A DNA stretch of 64,000 bases from assembly GCA_004794655.1 (NCBI GenBank), contig SMMW01000585.1, positions 1,940,001 to 2,004,000 on the forward strand. Direction: 5' to 3'. Each line of letters starts with the position of its first letter. Position 1 is the first letter of the stretch. Under the pieces are notes generated by a model. It was not told the DNA's origin, ran no database searches, and saw nothing but the letters and a program-made list of their open reading frames with translations. This document shows, piece after piece, positions 53,020-64,000 of this stretch. This DNA is from Marisa cornuarietis (taxonomy: Eukaryota > Mollusca > Gastropoda > Architaenioglossa > Ampullariidae). The translations under genes and the position numbers were made by a program.

Positions 53020-54537
53020 TCGCGAATGGTATTGTGAAGACTTGGTGCTGTTGTGTGTTGTTTTGTTGTTTACTGACTGCCATTCCGTTCTGGAGCATAT
53101 CAGTCAGGGACATTTTTTGATGTTTTTTTTTGTTGTTGATAATAATGGCAGTCAGAGACTTTACAAGCCATTTCCTTCCGCGTTGTCGCAATACTCCAGA
53201 TGTTGCCCCCGTTACACGTAGCTTTAAGTTCTTTTCGGGTTTCATTGAATAGACAGGTGACAAGGCAATTGAGGCGGAAACAACACTTCCTTCTAGCCAG
53301 TCAGCTGCTGTGCACAGGTTTATTTTTAATTATTTGCTTTTTACATAAAGTTTTGATCTTACATTAACAAGCAAGCTCATCAGTCATCTAGGTGGTCCTT
53401 CGCGTTTTGCTAATTCGATAATTTGGTGAGTGACCTCTGACCACGCTGATAGATCTGTCAGTAGCCCCTCCAGGCTTTGCACAAACACAATTTTTATTTT
53501 GTTGATAAAATGTGGACAGCGCGTGATAACCGTTTGTTCAGATGAATCCTACAGCAAGTGTGATGACATACGGGCTTTATCTTTCTGAGGTCCTTGGTTC
53601 GAATCTTGTGAGAACAATAATGATCGCGACATTTTCTTTCTTCACAGATTGTATAGGGTTGTGATATAGGTATGGCTAGGGATAAGGTAAGACTGTGATC
53701 ACGAAGCGGACAAATGAAATTATTGCCGCATACTCAGAATCTGGAGAGTTCTGTTGGGGCTATCTAGATGTGACCTTGGATTAAAAGCAGCAAAGGGCTT
53801 GCATGAGTCGTAATTACCACGCCCTAAAGGTCGTTTTTAACCGTGCAAACTGCCGATGCGTCGAACCTCTACAGTCCCTTTGCGTTGGAAAATTCGTTTG
53901 CACCAGAGCCATTGATTTCTTGTGGCCTTCATACACAACTTTGCCAAACGTTCGACATTTGTCCGCTTGTGAAGGACCTTTAGACTGCACACGTAGCGCG
54001 GATCACATCTAGAATAACATCTAGCACCAAGACGACAACTATTAACATGAAATCTCCACCGGTAATGAGCCACACGTCTTATCGGCACTGTGTCTAGTCA
54101 TTTAGATTATCTAGGGTCGACCGGCGCTTTCTGATTGGTCGGGATGTTGGGGGGGGGGGAGAGGTGAAGACGGGGTGACACTGACCATTTCAAAGGCCTC
54201 CATCAGCCTCCTCCGCTTGGCTCGTCCTGCCGCTGACATGATACCATGTGTGTCTGTGGGGGGGGGGGGTGCAGAACCGGGCGGTTTGCTGCTGAACACA
54301 AGTCATCCATTGCCCACTGTGCCCCGAGGTCAAGTTGTGCGTTCATGAAACGATCGTCAGTCTGACGTTTGTAAATAAATAATCGGTTCCTATTTCTGTC
54401 TACATTGCGTTTGAAAGTCAAGAAAATCTTGTTCAAATCCGTGTCTACTTTTAGCTGCTGCTGATTAAGAAAGATCCCAGACAGTCAGCACGTGTGACGT
54501 CAGCTGCCGAAATAAAGGGAACAGCAGAAAGCGGCTT

Positions 54538-54780
54538 GGGGCCAGTTGCACAACACGTTTCTAAACCTTAAAACTGTTCTAAAGAAGCAAAATCTCTTCT
54601 TATCCATTTTGATATATTGCACAAGAATATACAAAAATTGTACTGACAGGACGGAAAGTCAAACTTAAACAACTGTATCTTACTTAAAAATTCTAAAATT
54701 GTGGTGTGCACTTTCAACTGATTATCTAAATAGATTTAAGGCCTAAAAGTGTTTAAAATTAGAAATGTGCAACTGGCCCC
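54538..54780 (+). mobile_element. MITE copy 2 (243 bp)
   Basis: It has a 15-base perfect terminal inverted repeat, GGGGCCAGTTGCACA and its complement. It matches copy 1 in the same orientation about 2 kb away. It lacks about 15 interior bases near the middle and several near the right end that copy 1 has. Flanking target duplications are ambiguous, so I do not assign a superfamily. Confidence 0.93.
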
Positions 54781-55438
54781 TGGGGAATATAGGAAGTTTT
54801 GAAAGTGGATTGCATCAGTCAAACGATTTGAGTATACTCAAAATTAATTGAACAGTTTGGGTCAGTGAATTATAAGTTTGACAAAAGCTATCCAGGACGT
54901 ATTCTATGCGTGTTCTTTATCGTATTAACAAAGTTGGACAAAAAGCTGTAAACTCTTTGGGAAGTATTCTATGCGTGTATTTTTCTTTTTCCTTATTAAC
55001 CCAGTTATTAATAACACTCTGTGCTAGTTTAATCTTTCGAAACTCAAAGTAGCAAGACATCCCCAAAGAAAAAACTCCTCAGTGTATCGGTATTAGCCAG
55101 TTTCACAATGCTTTGTCCGCCCGGAACAGCGCTTCCACATCGAGCGACGGGGCATTCCAGGGACACGCACTCTCCCAGCTTCCGACCCGGACAAGTTTGT
55201 CAGTCAGCATGATGGAGGCTCTCTTCAGACAATTGGGTGCGGATGTTACTCCTAGACCTCAAGGGTTTTCTTCCGGCAAAATGTGTGTCGCCTTGTCCTC
55301 TCATTTTTCCCATTAACCTGGGACTTACGCAAAAGAATAATTCCTGTCTTTCTTCTCTCTTTCGTCTTTTCTTTTGTCTGGAGTTACTCAGAAGAGGAGG
55401 AGAGGAGGAATCTGCTGTGTGCTCTGCATCTGAATCGC

Positions 55439-55604
55439 AGAGGTACAGATAAATGAGTACTCTGAATACCATTAAGGCCACCGGTCGTGTTAAGAGGTAC
55501 AGATACATAAATACTCTAAATATCATTAGGCCATCGGCCGGTGTCAAGAGGTACAGATTGGCAAATCCTCTAAATACCATTAGGCCGTCGACCCGTGTCA
55601 AGAG
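55439..55604 (+). repeat. 54-bp tandem repeat, three copies plus a stub
   Basis: AGAGGTACAGAT starts at 55439, 55493 and 55547, with a 4-base stub at 55601: exactly 54-base steps. Each copy carries ACTCTAAATACCATTAGGCC-like sequence. Because 54 is divisible by three, an 18-residue repeat appears in a minus-strand frame, which I regard as incidental. Confidence 0.95.
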
Positions 55605-57856
55605 TGTGGCGTCACATTGACGTTGTGCAGTACAAACATCTGGGAGTAAAACTTGTCACGAGTTGAGATTTTACGGTATATATATATGTGTGTGTGTGTG
55701 GAAGATTGAAGGTATCTGGATGATCGATCAGTGGTCTTACACACCAAAATTTACGAGGTATCTTTCAAAAAATATGCTAGATATCTTACACAAAATATGC
55801 TAGACATCATCCACACATTGTAACAGGCCTGCAACAACAAGAGGCTAATAATATTCAACAAGCTCATTTCTCCGAACTAGAGGTAGTGGGCAAGGCAGCG
55901 TGAACCACGTGAACTGGTATTAGGCACGCGAACAGCAGAAGTAAAATGAGTATATAGATGTTTCAAAAAATGGATGAAGCAGCTTCCTTGCCATCAGTGC
56001 TGGTGGCGCCGTCGTGGCTAGTCACTGGTGTCACCTCTGTGAAATGGGGGTCGAGGTTAGAGACAGCGGCCGTGCTAACCCATCCCCAGTGTAGGGTTCT
56101 GACACCAGAAAGTGTCCGGAAGTGATGCTTGCCTCCGCTTTCTCAGTGCAGCGTGGCCTTGCTTATGTATCTCGTAGCTTGAGGGCATTTGTTGCCGCAT
56201 GGCGCACACTTCAAACTCTAGCACATGCGCGTGAGCACCCACACACACACACACACATACACACGAAAGTGTAGCTCGTGAGTCTTTGACGTGATGTGCG
56301 GTGCCTTGTGAGTCAACCAGATGACACGGGTCTCACTCCAGGGAAACGTCACTACAACGCCAGGTTTATTTAGCTGCTGGGGTGACACAACACAGGGGCG
56401 TTGTTGTAGTGCTTGCTGCACTTGGGGAAGGTTTCCGATGGACGATGAGAAACAAGTGAATGGAGTGGCGTTTCCCACGACAAGCAGCAAGCGCCAGCCA
56501 TTCGTTGAGCCGTGCGACACTCGCGCTTCCCTCCCCTTGAAGCTACTCATTTTGGCAACAGGGGTGACAACTCGCACACTTCCGAGACCTGCTCCGTCAA
56601 ACTGGCTGAAAGACCTTTTTCAAAATAAACCGCACCTTTATTTCGTCTGGGTGCGTGACTTGGCAGTTAGAAAGCGTCCAAAAAGAGATAACAGAAGGAA
56701 CAAAGAGGATTTTACATCTGCTTGTCAGCTTGATTAAAGTTACTACTGATTATTCATTGCGTCTCTCTCTCTCTTTCTTTTTCTTTTTCCTTTATTTTAA
56801 CACGGAGAAACGAGGATAGTAAAGATGGGGAAACGTTCCAGACCTCTAACCTGCATACTCATTCTTTGTCGAGACAGTAAAAGTGAAATTTGCCGTTATT
56901 CTGAGGCAGTCGCTTTCCTCCAATGTCGTATTCTCACAGCAGGTCGCCAGCTAAGTGTTATGTTTTGTTGTGGGCACATCTACACTTTACAGAAGTTGTG
57001 TGTCCAGGCTCTTGTGTCCCATGACAACAATAAAACTGTCGTAGTTGAGTGTTCCCCCTTCCCCTCACTTTTGCTGACGTACTGGTCCTCTCACAAGCAT
57101 TCCAATTCAGTCTCATTTTCACACACACACACACACACTTGTAGCAGAAACGTCACCAACAGGGCTTCCCACGCATCATGAGAAGTGCCTGTGTGACTTT
57201 TATAAATAGACTGTCAGGTCCATGAATAGAAGGCAGGGAAAAAAGCAAGAGCGAGCCAAGACGGCTGTAGTCACAGCTAAGAGTTGTCGAGGTGCGGGAA
57301 GCTCCGCTGTCGCCTGGCTCAGGCATTGTTGACGAGACTGCTGATGGTGGTGCCTTGATTCATAGACCTCGGTGTCTCCTATCTGCTTGTCGATCTCGAT
57401 GATCGGCAGTCGTGTGACCCTGCTGCTGATCTTGTTCTCGGATCACGTGTTTCCGTAAGCACGCCTGAGAAGGTTTCTGGAAGTCTATTTAAACCCAGCC
57501 ACGAACATTCTGGTCCATCTGACAACGGCCAAGAAGTCTTAATATAACTGTGGTAGATGTTGACGGACTGGGTGTACCTGTGGTGGCGACGCCATCATGG
57601 AAGTTGCCCCGCCTGCAGTGGACGATTGATGGTGAGTCTCGCTGGCCTGGTGACACCATGTGGTGTCTAGGCTCATGGGTAGTCGTCCTGGCTAGTGGAC
57701 AACATTTGGTTAGGCAATACGCTGGAGACTTGCCGCGAGGTTTGACTGACCATCTACCTCTCTTTATTAGTGTACCATTTCATTTTATTCTTTTTTCCCC
57801 ACAGATGCCGTGTTTTGTTGCCTCTTTCTTCTAGGGGAATATCTCTATTTCTTGAC

Positions 57857-57857
<1 letters not shown>

Positions 57858-57928
<71 letters not shown>
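57858..57928. repeat. (CA)n microsatellite, about 35 units
   Basis: The longest simple repeat in the window, uninterrupted, 114 bases upstream of exon C. CA tracts near acceptors can bind hnRNP L-type splicing factors; that role here is inference. Confidence 0.98.
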
Positions 57929-57931
<3 letters not shown>

Positions 57932-58042
57932 GCAGATTGAAAGAGTACGATGTTGACTGACCACGGATGACAGCGTGGATATGTAGAAGTGTGCGTGTGG
58001 TAGCGAGCTGCTGACGACGGGTGTCTACTGTTGTCTGTGCAG

Positions 58043-58138
58043 ACCTTGAAGCAGAACACAGAAGTTCGCGACGATGAGCTTCGCCTGGGCTCCAGCAAGA
58101 AACGGGAGATGGGCACCCAGACCCCCATCACGACTCCG
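58043..58138 (+). CDS. ARHGAP39: Coding exon C: linker following the WW domain of ARHGAP39/Vilse
   Basis: Seen: acceptor TCTGTGCAG/ACC and donor CTCCG/GTAAGT enclose exactly 32 codons in phase 0, matching the phase at the end of exon B. The peptide begins TLKQNTE, continues with a charged stretch (RDDELRLGSSKKRE) and ends MGTQTPITTP. Known: TLKQNTE directly follows LAKLQ in vertebrate ARHGAP39, so the exon boundary and reading frame agree with orthologues. The rest is a Ser/Thr/Lys-rich linker, expected to be disordered, between the WW and C-terminal MyTH4-RhoGAP regions. A (CA)n tract of about 71 bases ends 114 bases upstream of the acceptor. Because length and phase are multiples of three, skipping this exon would keep the frame. 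Confidence 0.94.
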
Positions 58139-58334
58139 GTAAGTCTCTTAGTAGTTCACCTGAGAACTGTGACTGGGCTTCTTGTTTTATCTGGGGCCAG
58201 AAATCACTGGACGTGTACAGCAGTGCACAGGCACGTGCGTTTGCGGAATGAACCACCTCAGTGGGCGAATGTCTATCAACCGGACAAATATGGCCCAACG
58301 TGTGGCCAAGTTTGGTAAAGTTTTGGCATGTGAT

Positions 58335-58377
58335 GTTTGGCAAATGATCACCTGACGGTTGCAAACATTCGCCAAAC
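58335..58377 (+). repeat. Small hairpin just downstream of exon C
   Basis: GTTTGGCAAATG pairs with CATTCGCCAAAC (11 Watson-Crick pairs and one G-T) around a 19-base loop, about 200 bases into the intron. Confidence 0.5.
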
Positions 58378-58616
58378 TATGTCACATATTCAACTGTTTG
58401 TTCCAAAAAAAAAAAACCCAACAAAAAACAGTTCTGTCTTTGGCCATGTGGGACTATGCTGTTGGTCCTAGCTATTCCTCGTTGAGAGCATCATCGCACA
58501 GTGCACAGCCCTCAGCCTGCTGCTTGATTCAAACAACAGAACCCGTGACAATGTAAATATTAAGTTGCCATTTACTTTTATATGTTTGTGGTTGAGATAC
58601 ATTTATTAGGTTTGTG

Positions 58617-58617
58617 T

Positions 58618-58640
<23 letters not shown>
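58617..58640. repeat. (TA)n run followed by (GT)n
   Basis: About eleven TA units then a short GTGTGTGT tract, 480 bases downstream of exon C. A similar compound TA-GT repeat lies at 55.68 kb. Confidence 0.9.
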
Positions 58641-58650
<10 letters not shown>

Positions 58651-61574
58651 TTAACCTTGTAAATATTTGAGCTGTTTTGGCGTTTAGTATTGGTGCTGCT
58701 GTATATTTTCTTTATCATCTTTAATACCATATGTGTTTTTGAATACTGCAAGTACGATGTCCTGCAAACAGGGTGCTGCAACTAGTCTGTGATAACCTCC
58801 GCATTTACTGGCTGCCTCACTCTCCCCTTCCCCCAGAGGATGCCCCAAACAAGACTGTCTTGATCGCATCACAAACAGTGGCTGTCTGGTTGTCTACAGT
58901 TTTAACGATAGGTGAACGACGTTTCTCTCTCACCCGCGCCTGTCTGGTGAACGCTCATCGGATTTTGTGCCGACTTAAGTATATCAAAAAATCCTTTTGT
59001 GATGGGTGTAAGGATTGAACGGGGCAAACCTTCGTTTGTCTACATCATTCTTACACCCGAGCAATATTTTATTTCTGCGTGTTTGCTAGACGCGAGTCAA
59101 TAAGCTGGGGCCGAATTAAAAGCTATTGTTTCCTCCGCAGCCACTCACTGGCCTGTGGTGGCTCATCGTCAGCTGTTCGCTGATCGTTGATTTATTCCTC
59201 AGGAAAGCGGATTATGTGAAGCCTGTCGGCCTTTCTGATGGTTCAGTGCTACTCAGGGATTTTTACGCTTATCGGCACTTTATTTCTCAGAAAAGATTAA
59301 AGAACATGGCTATGATGATTTCTGTTTGAGGGAGTTCAGAGTTGTGCATTGTGATTCGTTCTTAACCCTAGGTAGAACTACCTTCTGAAGTCATGTGGAC
59401 TAAAAGATGAAATGGTAGCACTTCTTCTGGCGTCACTTTATTTAATTGTTTGGGAAGGGAATATTTTAGTGATTTTCCGGTTTCTTTTTGTTTTTGACGA
59501 AGTGGTTCATGCGTTTATTCTTGATGGTGTACATACCGCAGGCGATATCATGGAGCAAGGGAAATAACTCCTTACAGTCTGCGCCATGAGTTGTTTAGTC
59601 TCCCCTTCTCGGTACCTTTTCTCTCTCTCTCTCTCTCACACAAAATGTATATTGATGTATAAGTATTTAAAGAGAACGGACATCATTAACTTCTTCACGA
59701 TATTATGAACTTCGTGGAATCAGTGTAAATTCTTATTGTTTTGTTTGTGTTGGTGTATTAAATGTATTAAAATGTATGTACACTCAAAGCTCTTTTAACA
59801 TTGTGTCAGATGTGTAAACAGTAAACGCCTAATCACTCAGGTGATTTTGTAGGTGTAACTTTGCTACATTTAGGCCCTCGTTGAATATCTTAGTTTCCAG
59901 TCCGACTTCATTCGCAGCGCTCACAGTTTCGTCGGCAATTACAGGCTTTCAGTGCATTTGTCGGCAGCAACAGCAGTAGCGGCATCGTAGTAAGGGTGAA
60001 CTTTGACATTTTGAAGGTTATATAGCCCTATAATCGGCTGTCTGGCTTTGTCAGGAAGCAGTTTTGCACATGAAATCAGGCTCAAAACTGGTTGGGTTGG
60101 TTTTGTCATCGTCAGCACTGTGTGCCAGGCGTTTCTATTCCTACCCCCCCCCCCAGTCTAACTCTTCCCTTTTCCCTCCCACCTGTTCGTTCCGGGCAGC
60201 GTGGTTAGGGGATAGGAGGCGAACTCTCTGGATACGTTACTAAGCTTAAATAGAGGAAGAGGATGTTCCAGAGAGAAGGGGGAGGCTTGAAATTCCCCTC
60301 CCTACTGTAGTATGGGCGGGGCTGCGGGGCTGGGGGGAGTAGGAAGGTTGGTAGTGTTGTGCTGCAGCCAACGATAGTGAGTCGCATCCGCCCGCCTGCA
60401 TGTGTCGCAAATGCTCACATGAATCATTAGCAGTGGGGTTATTTTTAAGAGGATTTGAAACCTGACACATCCTATTAAAATTATATACGCCGACGGGCCA
60501 ACCTCGTGTGCGTTTCAGTTTCATATCGCTGTTAACTGACATTTACCTATTCTTGGACATTTATCTGTGAAAATCTATGGTAATATCCTTTATCTCTCTC
60601 TTCCACCCCCACCCCACCCTTCCCTGCACCAGATCTCCTTTCTGTTTCTTTCTGAATGTTGTTACCCTTGACAGGTGTGCTGTCGTGGCGACGTATGCAG
60701 CCAGCTGTTCGGTCGCCTGCTGGTCTGGCAGCGCTGCAGCCCGGTGTGTTGGCCGGGTATCGGGTGGCCGAGAAACTGGCCTTCTTTTACAGCGACCCAA
60801 CCCCCGTCTTAATTAGAGGCGTTGTCCGACTTGCGACAAGCGCAGCTGTCCTAATCAGGGTGGTGGTCAGCATTCCGCTCCATGTCATGACTAGTTTCCG
60901 GCACTTCTCCCCCTACCCTTGTCAGCATACTCCATTGGACATCGCAGGAAGAACATTTATTTTATGTCAGTGACGTCAGCGTTCTTGTATCCGCCAGCCC
61001 TCCTGCCCTTCTCTCTGTTCTTCCCCAGAATGATTATCCTGTGGGTAGTGGTGGTGGGGGGGGGGTTATTGCACATGATCTGTTTGCTTAGATGATCATG
61101 TGGACAGTTTTTGTTGAAATTCTGGAGCTTTGTGATACGTGATCTAAATGTGAGTTAGCTTTCCCACAAGGCACACGTGTCAGGTGGATCTGGCCATGTG
61201 GCAAGCAGTAGGAGTGGTGCAGTGCTGTGGGAGTGTACGAACGTCACAGCTTTCGGGAACGTCACTGGGGCACGTTGTGACGTAGGAAGGTCACGTTTAC
61301 CCGCAAGGTCGCACGCGCAGACACACAGCTAGATAACGTTCCCCCCCCCCTCTTTCCCATGTTCTCTCATCCACCCATCCTATCAAAAGGATGTGATAGT
61401 CTCATTTTAAAATATAAAAAAAATGAACCCATTCTCTGTGGATGATAATGACGGATGATCTAACACAACCTTGTAGTGCAAAAGAGGGAGGAGATAAAAT
61501 AATCCGGTGAGGGCTGGATGGGGAGAGAGGGTGGGGGTAGGAGTTGTTGCACTGGTTTGTTTTTTTTCACTCAG

Positions 61575-61711
61575 CGAAGCGTGGCCAGTCGCGAGGTTCT
61601 GTGCGCCAGCCCCCCCCCCCTTCTCCCCTCCTACTGGTCACTTCTACTGACCAGTGGACGCGTGTGCTGGCCGCTGCTGGTGCCTCAGCCTCGCCATTGT
61701 CAACCACTAAG
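61575..61711 (+). other. Exon-like segment of uncertain reality
   Basis: A strong pyrimidine-rich acceptor (TTTTTTTCACTCAG) and a good donor (CTAAG/GTGAGC) enclose 137 bases. The frame continuing in phase 0 from exon C is open but reads like non-coding sequence. A second frame has a more plausible Arg/Gln/Pro/Ala-rich composition but needs phase 1 entry, which exon C does not give. It contains an 11-C run and matches no ARHGAP39 segment I know. It could be a decoy, a UTR exon of another transcript, or an exon preceded by an unseen one. Confidence 0.2.
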
Positions 61712-63461
61712 GTGAGCGTCACAAGCATCTGGCGGCATGAAGGTGGGAACCGCCATGTCAGCGGGCCCAGTCCCCCCCCCCGATCTCGCCCGGTCAGCAC
61801 CACTACTGGCGGCGCGCGGCCGTATCGCTAGCAGTCACAGCTTCCTGGCCCCCGGTCTGCGGAGCTGCAGCAACTGAAGGCGACCGGAGTGTGTATGCAG
61901 TGCGTCAGTCTCTCCTCGGCGGGTTCCCGAGATCGGCCATTTATTTCACCATCAAGCAGGTTTCCATGTCGAGGTCGAGTGACCCTCTATGTATATGTGT
62001 GCAAGGAAATGGGAGCGGCAAAGTTGGCGCTATCGCGGCTTGTCGTCGGTTCAGAAGGTGACCATCTTCCCATAGACACTGAAAGTTGACTCAAGTTTAT
62101 CCCAGCTTTTTGTGTGCAGTTTAGCGCAACAAGTGTCGCGAAGTACCCCTCTGTGGAGCAATGCTGAAGGTCGCCGACTATTTACAATTACAACACGGAA
62201 AACCGGAGACCCGACTGTAATGGACAATAAGTCACACAGCTACAGAGCTGGGGAACTGGGTTATGTGTGGGACCGAAACGGGACAAGTCACAAGCGTCAC
62301 GGGTCGAGCTTGGCAGAGTGTTGCCCCGCTTGCACGGAAGTTGTTTCCTTCCTCGCCGACTAGGCAACTAACGTTTTGTTCGCGCGAGGTTGACAGCGGC
62401 CATGTCCTGCTCCTTTCCTGATGACATCATTAGCGTGCACTCTTATTCTCTCAGTTGGGCACAGTGCGCGATCTTTAGTAGTGTCTTCTTTTTTTCCATC
62501 CATTTTTAAAAACAAGTTGGCAAACTTTGCACACCTATGCATGCAGTCAGTATCCATGCGCCTGCACACGTGGGTTGTAGTGCATGGTGACGCCATCGTG
62601 GCCAGAAGTGGCAGCTGAGCTTTTAGCTCATAATGACGTGATTATCGCCCAGAATTCCTCGCGGTGCTGCCAGACATCCTTTTTTTACCGCTCGCCACCC
62701 CGCCAGGTTCTTGCATTTAGAAGGTCTTGTTGCCCCCAAGGTGCGCTGTTACCGGCCGCCAAGACCTGACTGTGCCAGCTCACTGCCTGCCCCTCTGGTC
62801 TCACCACCAGACACCTGTTACTTGCTGGTCTCTAAGCCAGCGCTCAGCAAGAATTGCAGTGGTGGTGCGGCCTGAGTGAAGACCGCCTGGTGACGACGCG
62901 ATGCGTGGATGATGTTTTAAAACAAAACCGAAAGGAACAACAAAATCCGTAGGAGTAGGAAGAGAAACAGAGACGAATGCGGCACTTGGCAGGCTGAAAT
63001 GAACCACATGCCTGATGTGACTGGGGCAGGGATCAGAGCTTGCGAACAAAGCTCATTAGCCAGTTTGAGTGAGGATGAAAGCATTTTTGCAGCAAGGACG
63101 GAACTGTAATGACTGTACGGAAAGAAAAGCTGGCACCCAGACACGCGAACTCGCTCATCCTCTTCTTACCAGCACGCACCTCCTTTGCTTCCTTCTGACC
63201 GAGTGGGAGGCACTTCCAATAGTTGCCCTTGACCGTGTCACGCGCTTGCCGGAGGACACCAAAAATAGCCTTGACATAACGGGGAAGTACGGCCAGTTCT
63301 CTTTTCCACCACCACCGTTGTTCTCGGAGCTCTGGACCAAGAGGTTGGCATCAGCCTCCCGACGCTGAGTGTGAAAAGGATGCCAAAATATCTTTCACCT
63401 TCTGACACTTGGAAGTGCTCGCAAACTGCAGTGTACATGTATTCGGAAGTGTTCAGTGACC

Positions 63462-63744
63462 GTCCTGGCCCTTGGAAATAGTCCGTGGTATGCCCGCACT
63501 CGAAGGTTTATAGCACTTGTGCTGCACTAGAAGAGATTTGGTAGTAGGCCACACTTGGAAGTGTGAAGTGATTGTGCTGCACTTGAAGAGGTTTGGTACC
63601 AGGCCACACTTGGAAGTGTTAAGTGATTGTGCTGCACTTAAGGATGTGTAGCAGTGGGCTGCGCTTGGTGGTGGCGAGCGGCTGTGCGACACTAGAACAT
63701 GTTTAGTAAGTCGGCTACGCTTGGAAGTGTTAATTAAGTAATCT
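63462..63744 (+). repeat. 55-bp minisatellite, about five copies
   Basis: GTGCTGCACT-type starts at 63519, 63574, 63629 and 63684 are exactly 55 bases apart. Each unit includes CACACTTGGAAGTGTTAAGTG-like sequence. A diverged copy precedes (from about 63462) and a 61-base decayed one follows. Related ACTTGGAAGTG fragments occur back to about 63.4 kb. Confidence 0.9.
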
Positions 63745-63884
63745 GTACTTGCTTGTGTCGAGTGGATGTGCTGCTAACGTGTTCACTGTAGAGATCAACC
63801 TGTTGCCACTGTGCGCTCCATCATCAGGACGCCTGCTAACTTGCCTTCACTGTGGCGTGTCGTCGCTCGTGCCTACCGAGCAAG

Positions 63885-63973
63885 TGTATGTGTGTGTGTG
63901 TGTGTGCGCGCGCGAGCGAGAGTTTTACTCGTGTTGTAAATTCTTTTCACACACACACACACACACACACACA
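63885..63973. repeat. (GT)n-(GC)n and (AC)n runs in inverted arrangement
   Basis: GT repeats (63885-63906) and GCGCGCGC lead through about 33 bases to an AC run (63948-63973). The GT and AC runs could pair as a stem, and the GT-GC part can form Z-DNA. A similar GT-GC compound is at 6831-6858. Confidence 0.8.
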
Positions 63974-64000
63974 GTGTGTTATGAATAACGATCTGACACG

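Larger units (their letters stand above)
58139..64000 (+). other. Start of the intron following exon C, continuing past the right edge
   Basis: Begins GTAAGT. I found no exon matching later ARHGAP39 segments (MyTH4 or RhoGAP). One weakly supported exon-like segment (61575-61711) and a 55-bp minisatellite (63.5-63.74 kb) are listed separately. 58.4-61.5 and 61.7-63.4 kb show only short simple repeats and C/G homopolymers near 60.15, 61.05, 61.34 and 61.78 kb. Confidence 0.7.

Noticed and set aside
55200..55601. 133-codon minus-strand ORF with an 18-residue hydrophobic repeat
   Set aside because: The repeat is the 54-bp tandem DNA repeat read in a frame-preserving way; no start context or conservation argument supports a protein.
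59141..59329. Alternative terminal exon after exon C
   Set aside because: A good acceptor (TCCTCCGCAG) leads in phase 0 into an open frame with a stop at 59327, but the peptide is unlike the family and would remove the RhoGAP domain; no poly(A) signal was convincing.

Overview
The window is eukaryotic nuclear DNA from a bilaterian animal, most likely a mollusc and perhaps a gastropod. It has short coding exons with GT-AG splice sites, introns of 10-20 kb, many microsatellites, tRNA-derived SINEs, small terminal-inverted-repeat elements and minisatellites. There are no operons, no long ORFs and no bacterial gene signals. The species assignment is an inference from genome architecture and SINE style; the window has no direct marker.

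Only one gene can be recognised, on the + strand: the 5' part of an ARHGAP39 (Vilse/CrossGAP) orthologue, a WW-domain Rho GTPase-activating protein. Three coding exons fit together in phase. Exon A (26756-27111) is an unusual N-terminal exon with a His tract and no recognisable family. Exon B (47706-47844) carries a complete WW domain nearly identical to the second WW domain of animal ARHGAP39. Exon C (58043-58138) begins with the TLKQNTE block that follows this WW domain in the family. The MyTH4 and RhoGAP domains must lie beyond the right edge. The first WW domain (WW1) was not found, so the A-B-C transcript would encode a single-WW form with a novel N-terminus.

Layout. 1-26085 has no recognisable gene; it holds possible noncoding first exons or promoters near 4.1 and 13.0 kb, two large minisatellites (6.45-7.54 kb), a SINE at 15.2 kb and scattered duplications. 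26086-27111 is a promoter-like block (TATA box, NRF-1-like site fused to a CRE) followed by exon A. 27112-47705 is a 20.6-kb intron with SINE fragments and a minisatellite that changes unit length. 47845-58042 is a 10.2-kb intron rich in small DNA-transposon-like elements: a 540-bp foldback, a 1-kb element with (TA)n-flanked inverted ends and two copies of a 240-270-bp MITE. 58139-64000 is the start of the next intron, with one weak exon candidate and a 55-bp minisatellite.

Nearly all other ORFs of 60-230 codons look like chance frames: ordinary intergenic composition, no domains, and often low-complexity or antisense to repeats or exons.
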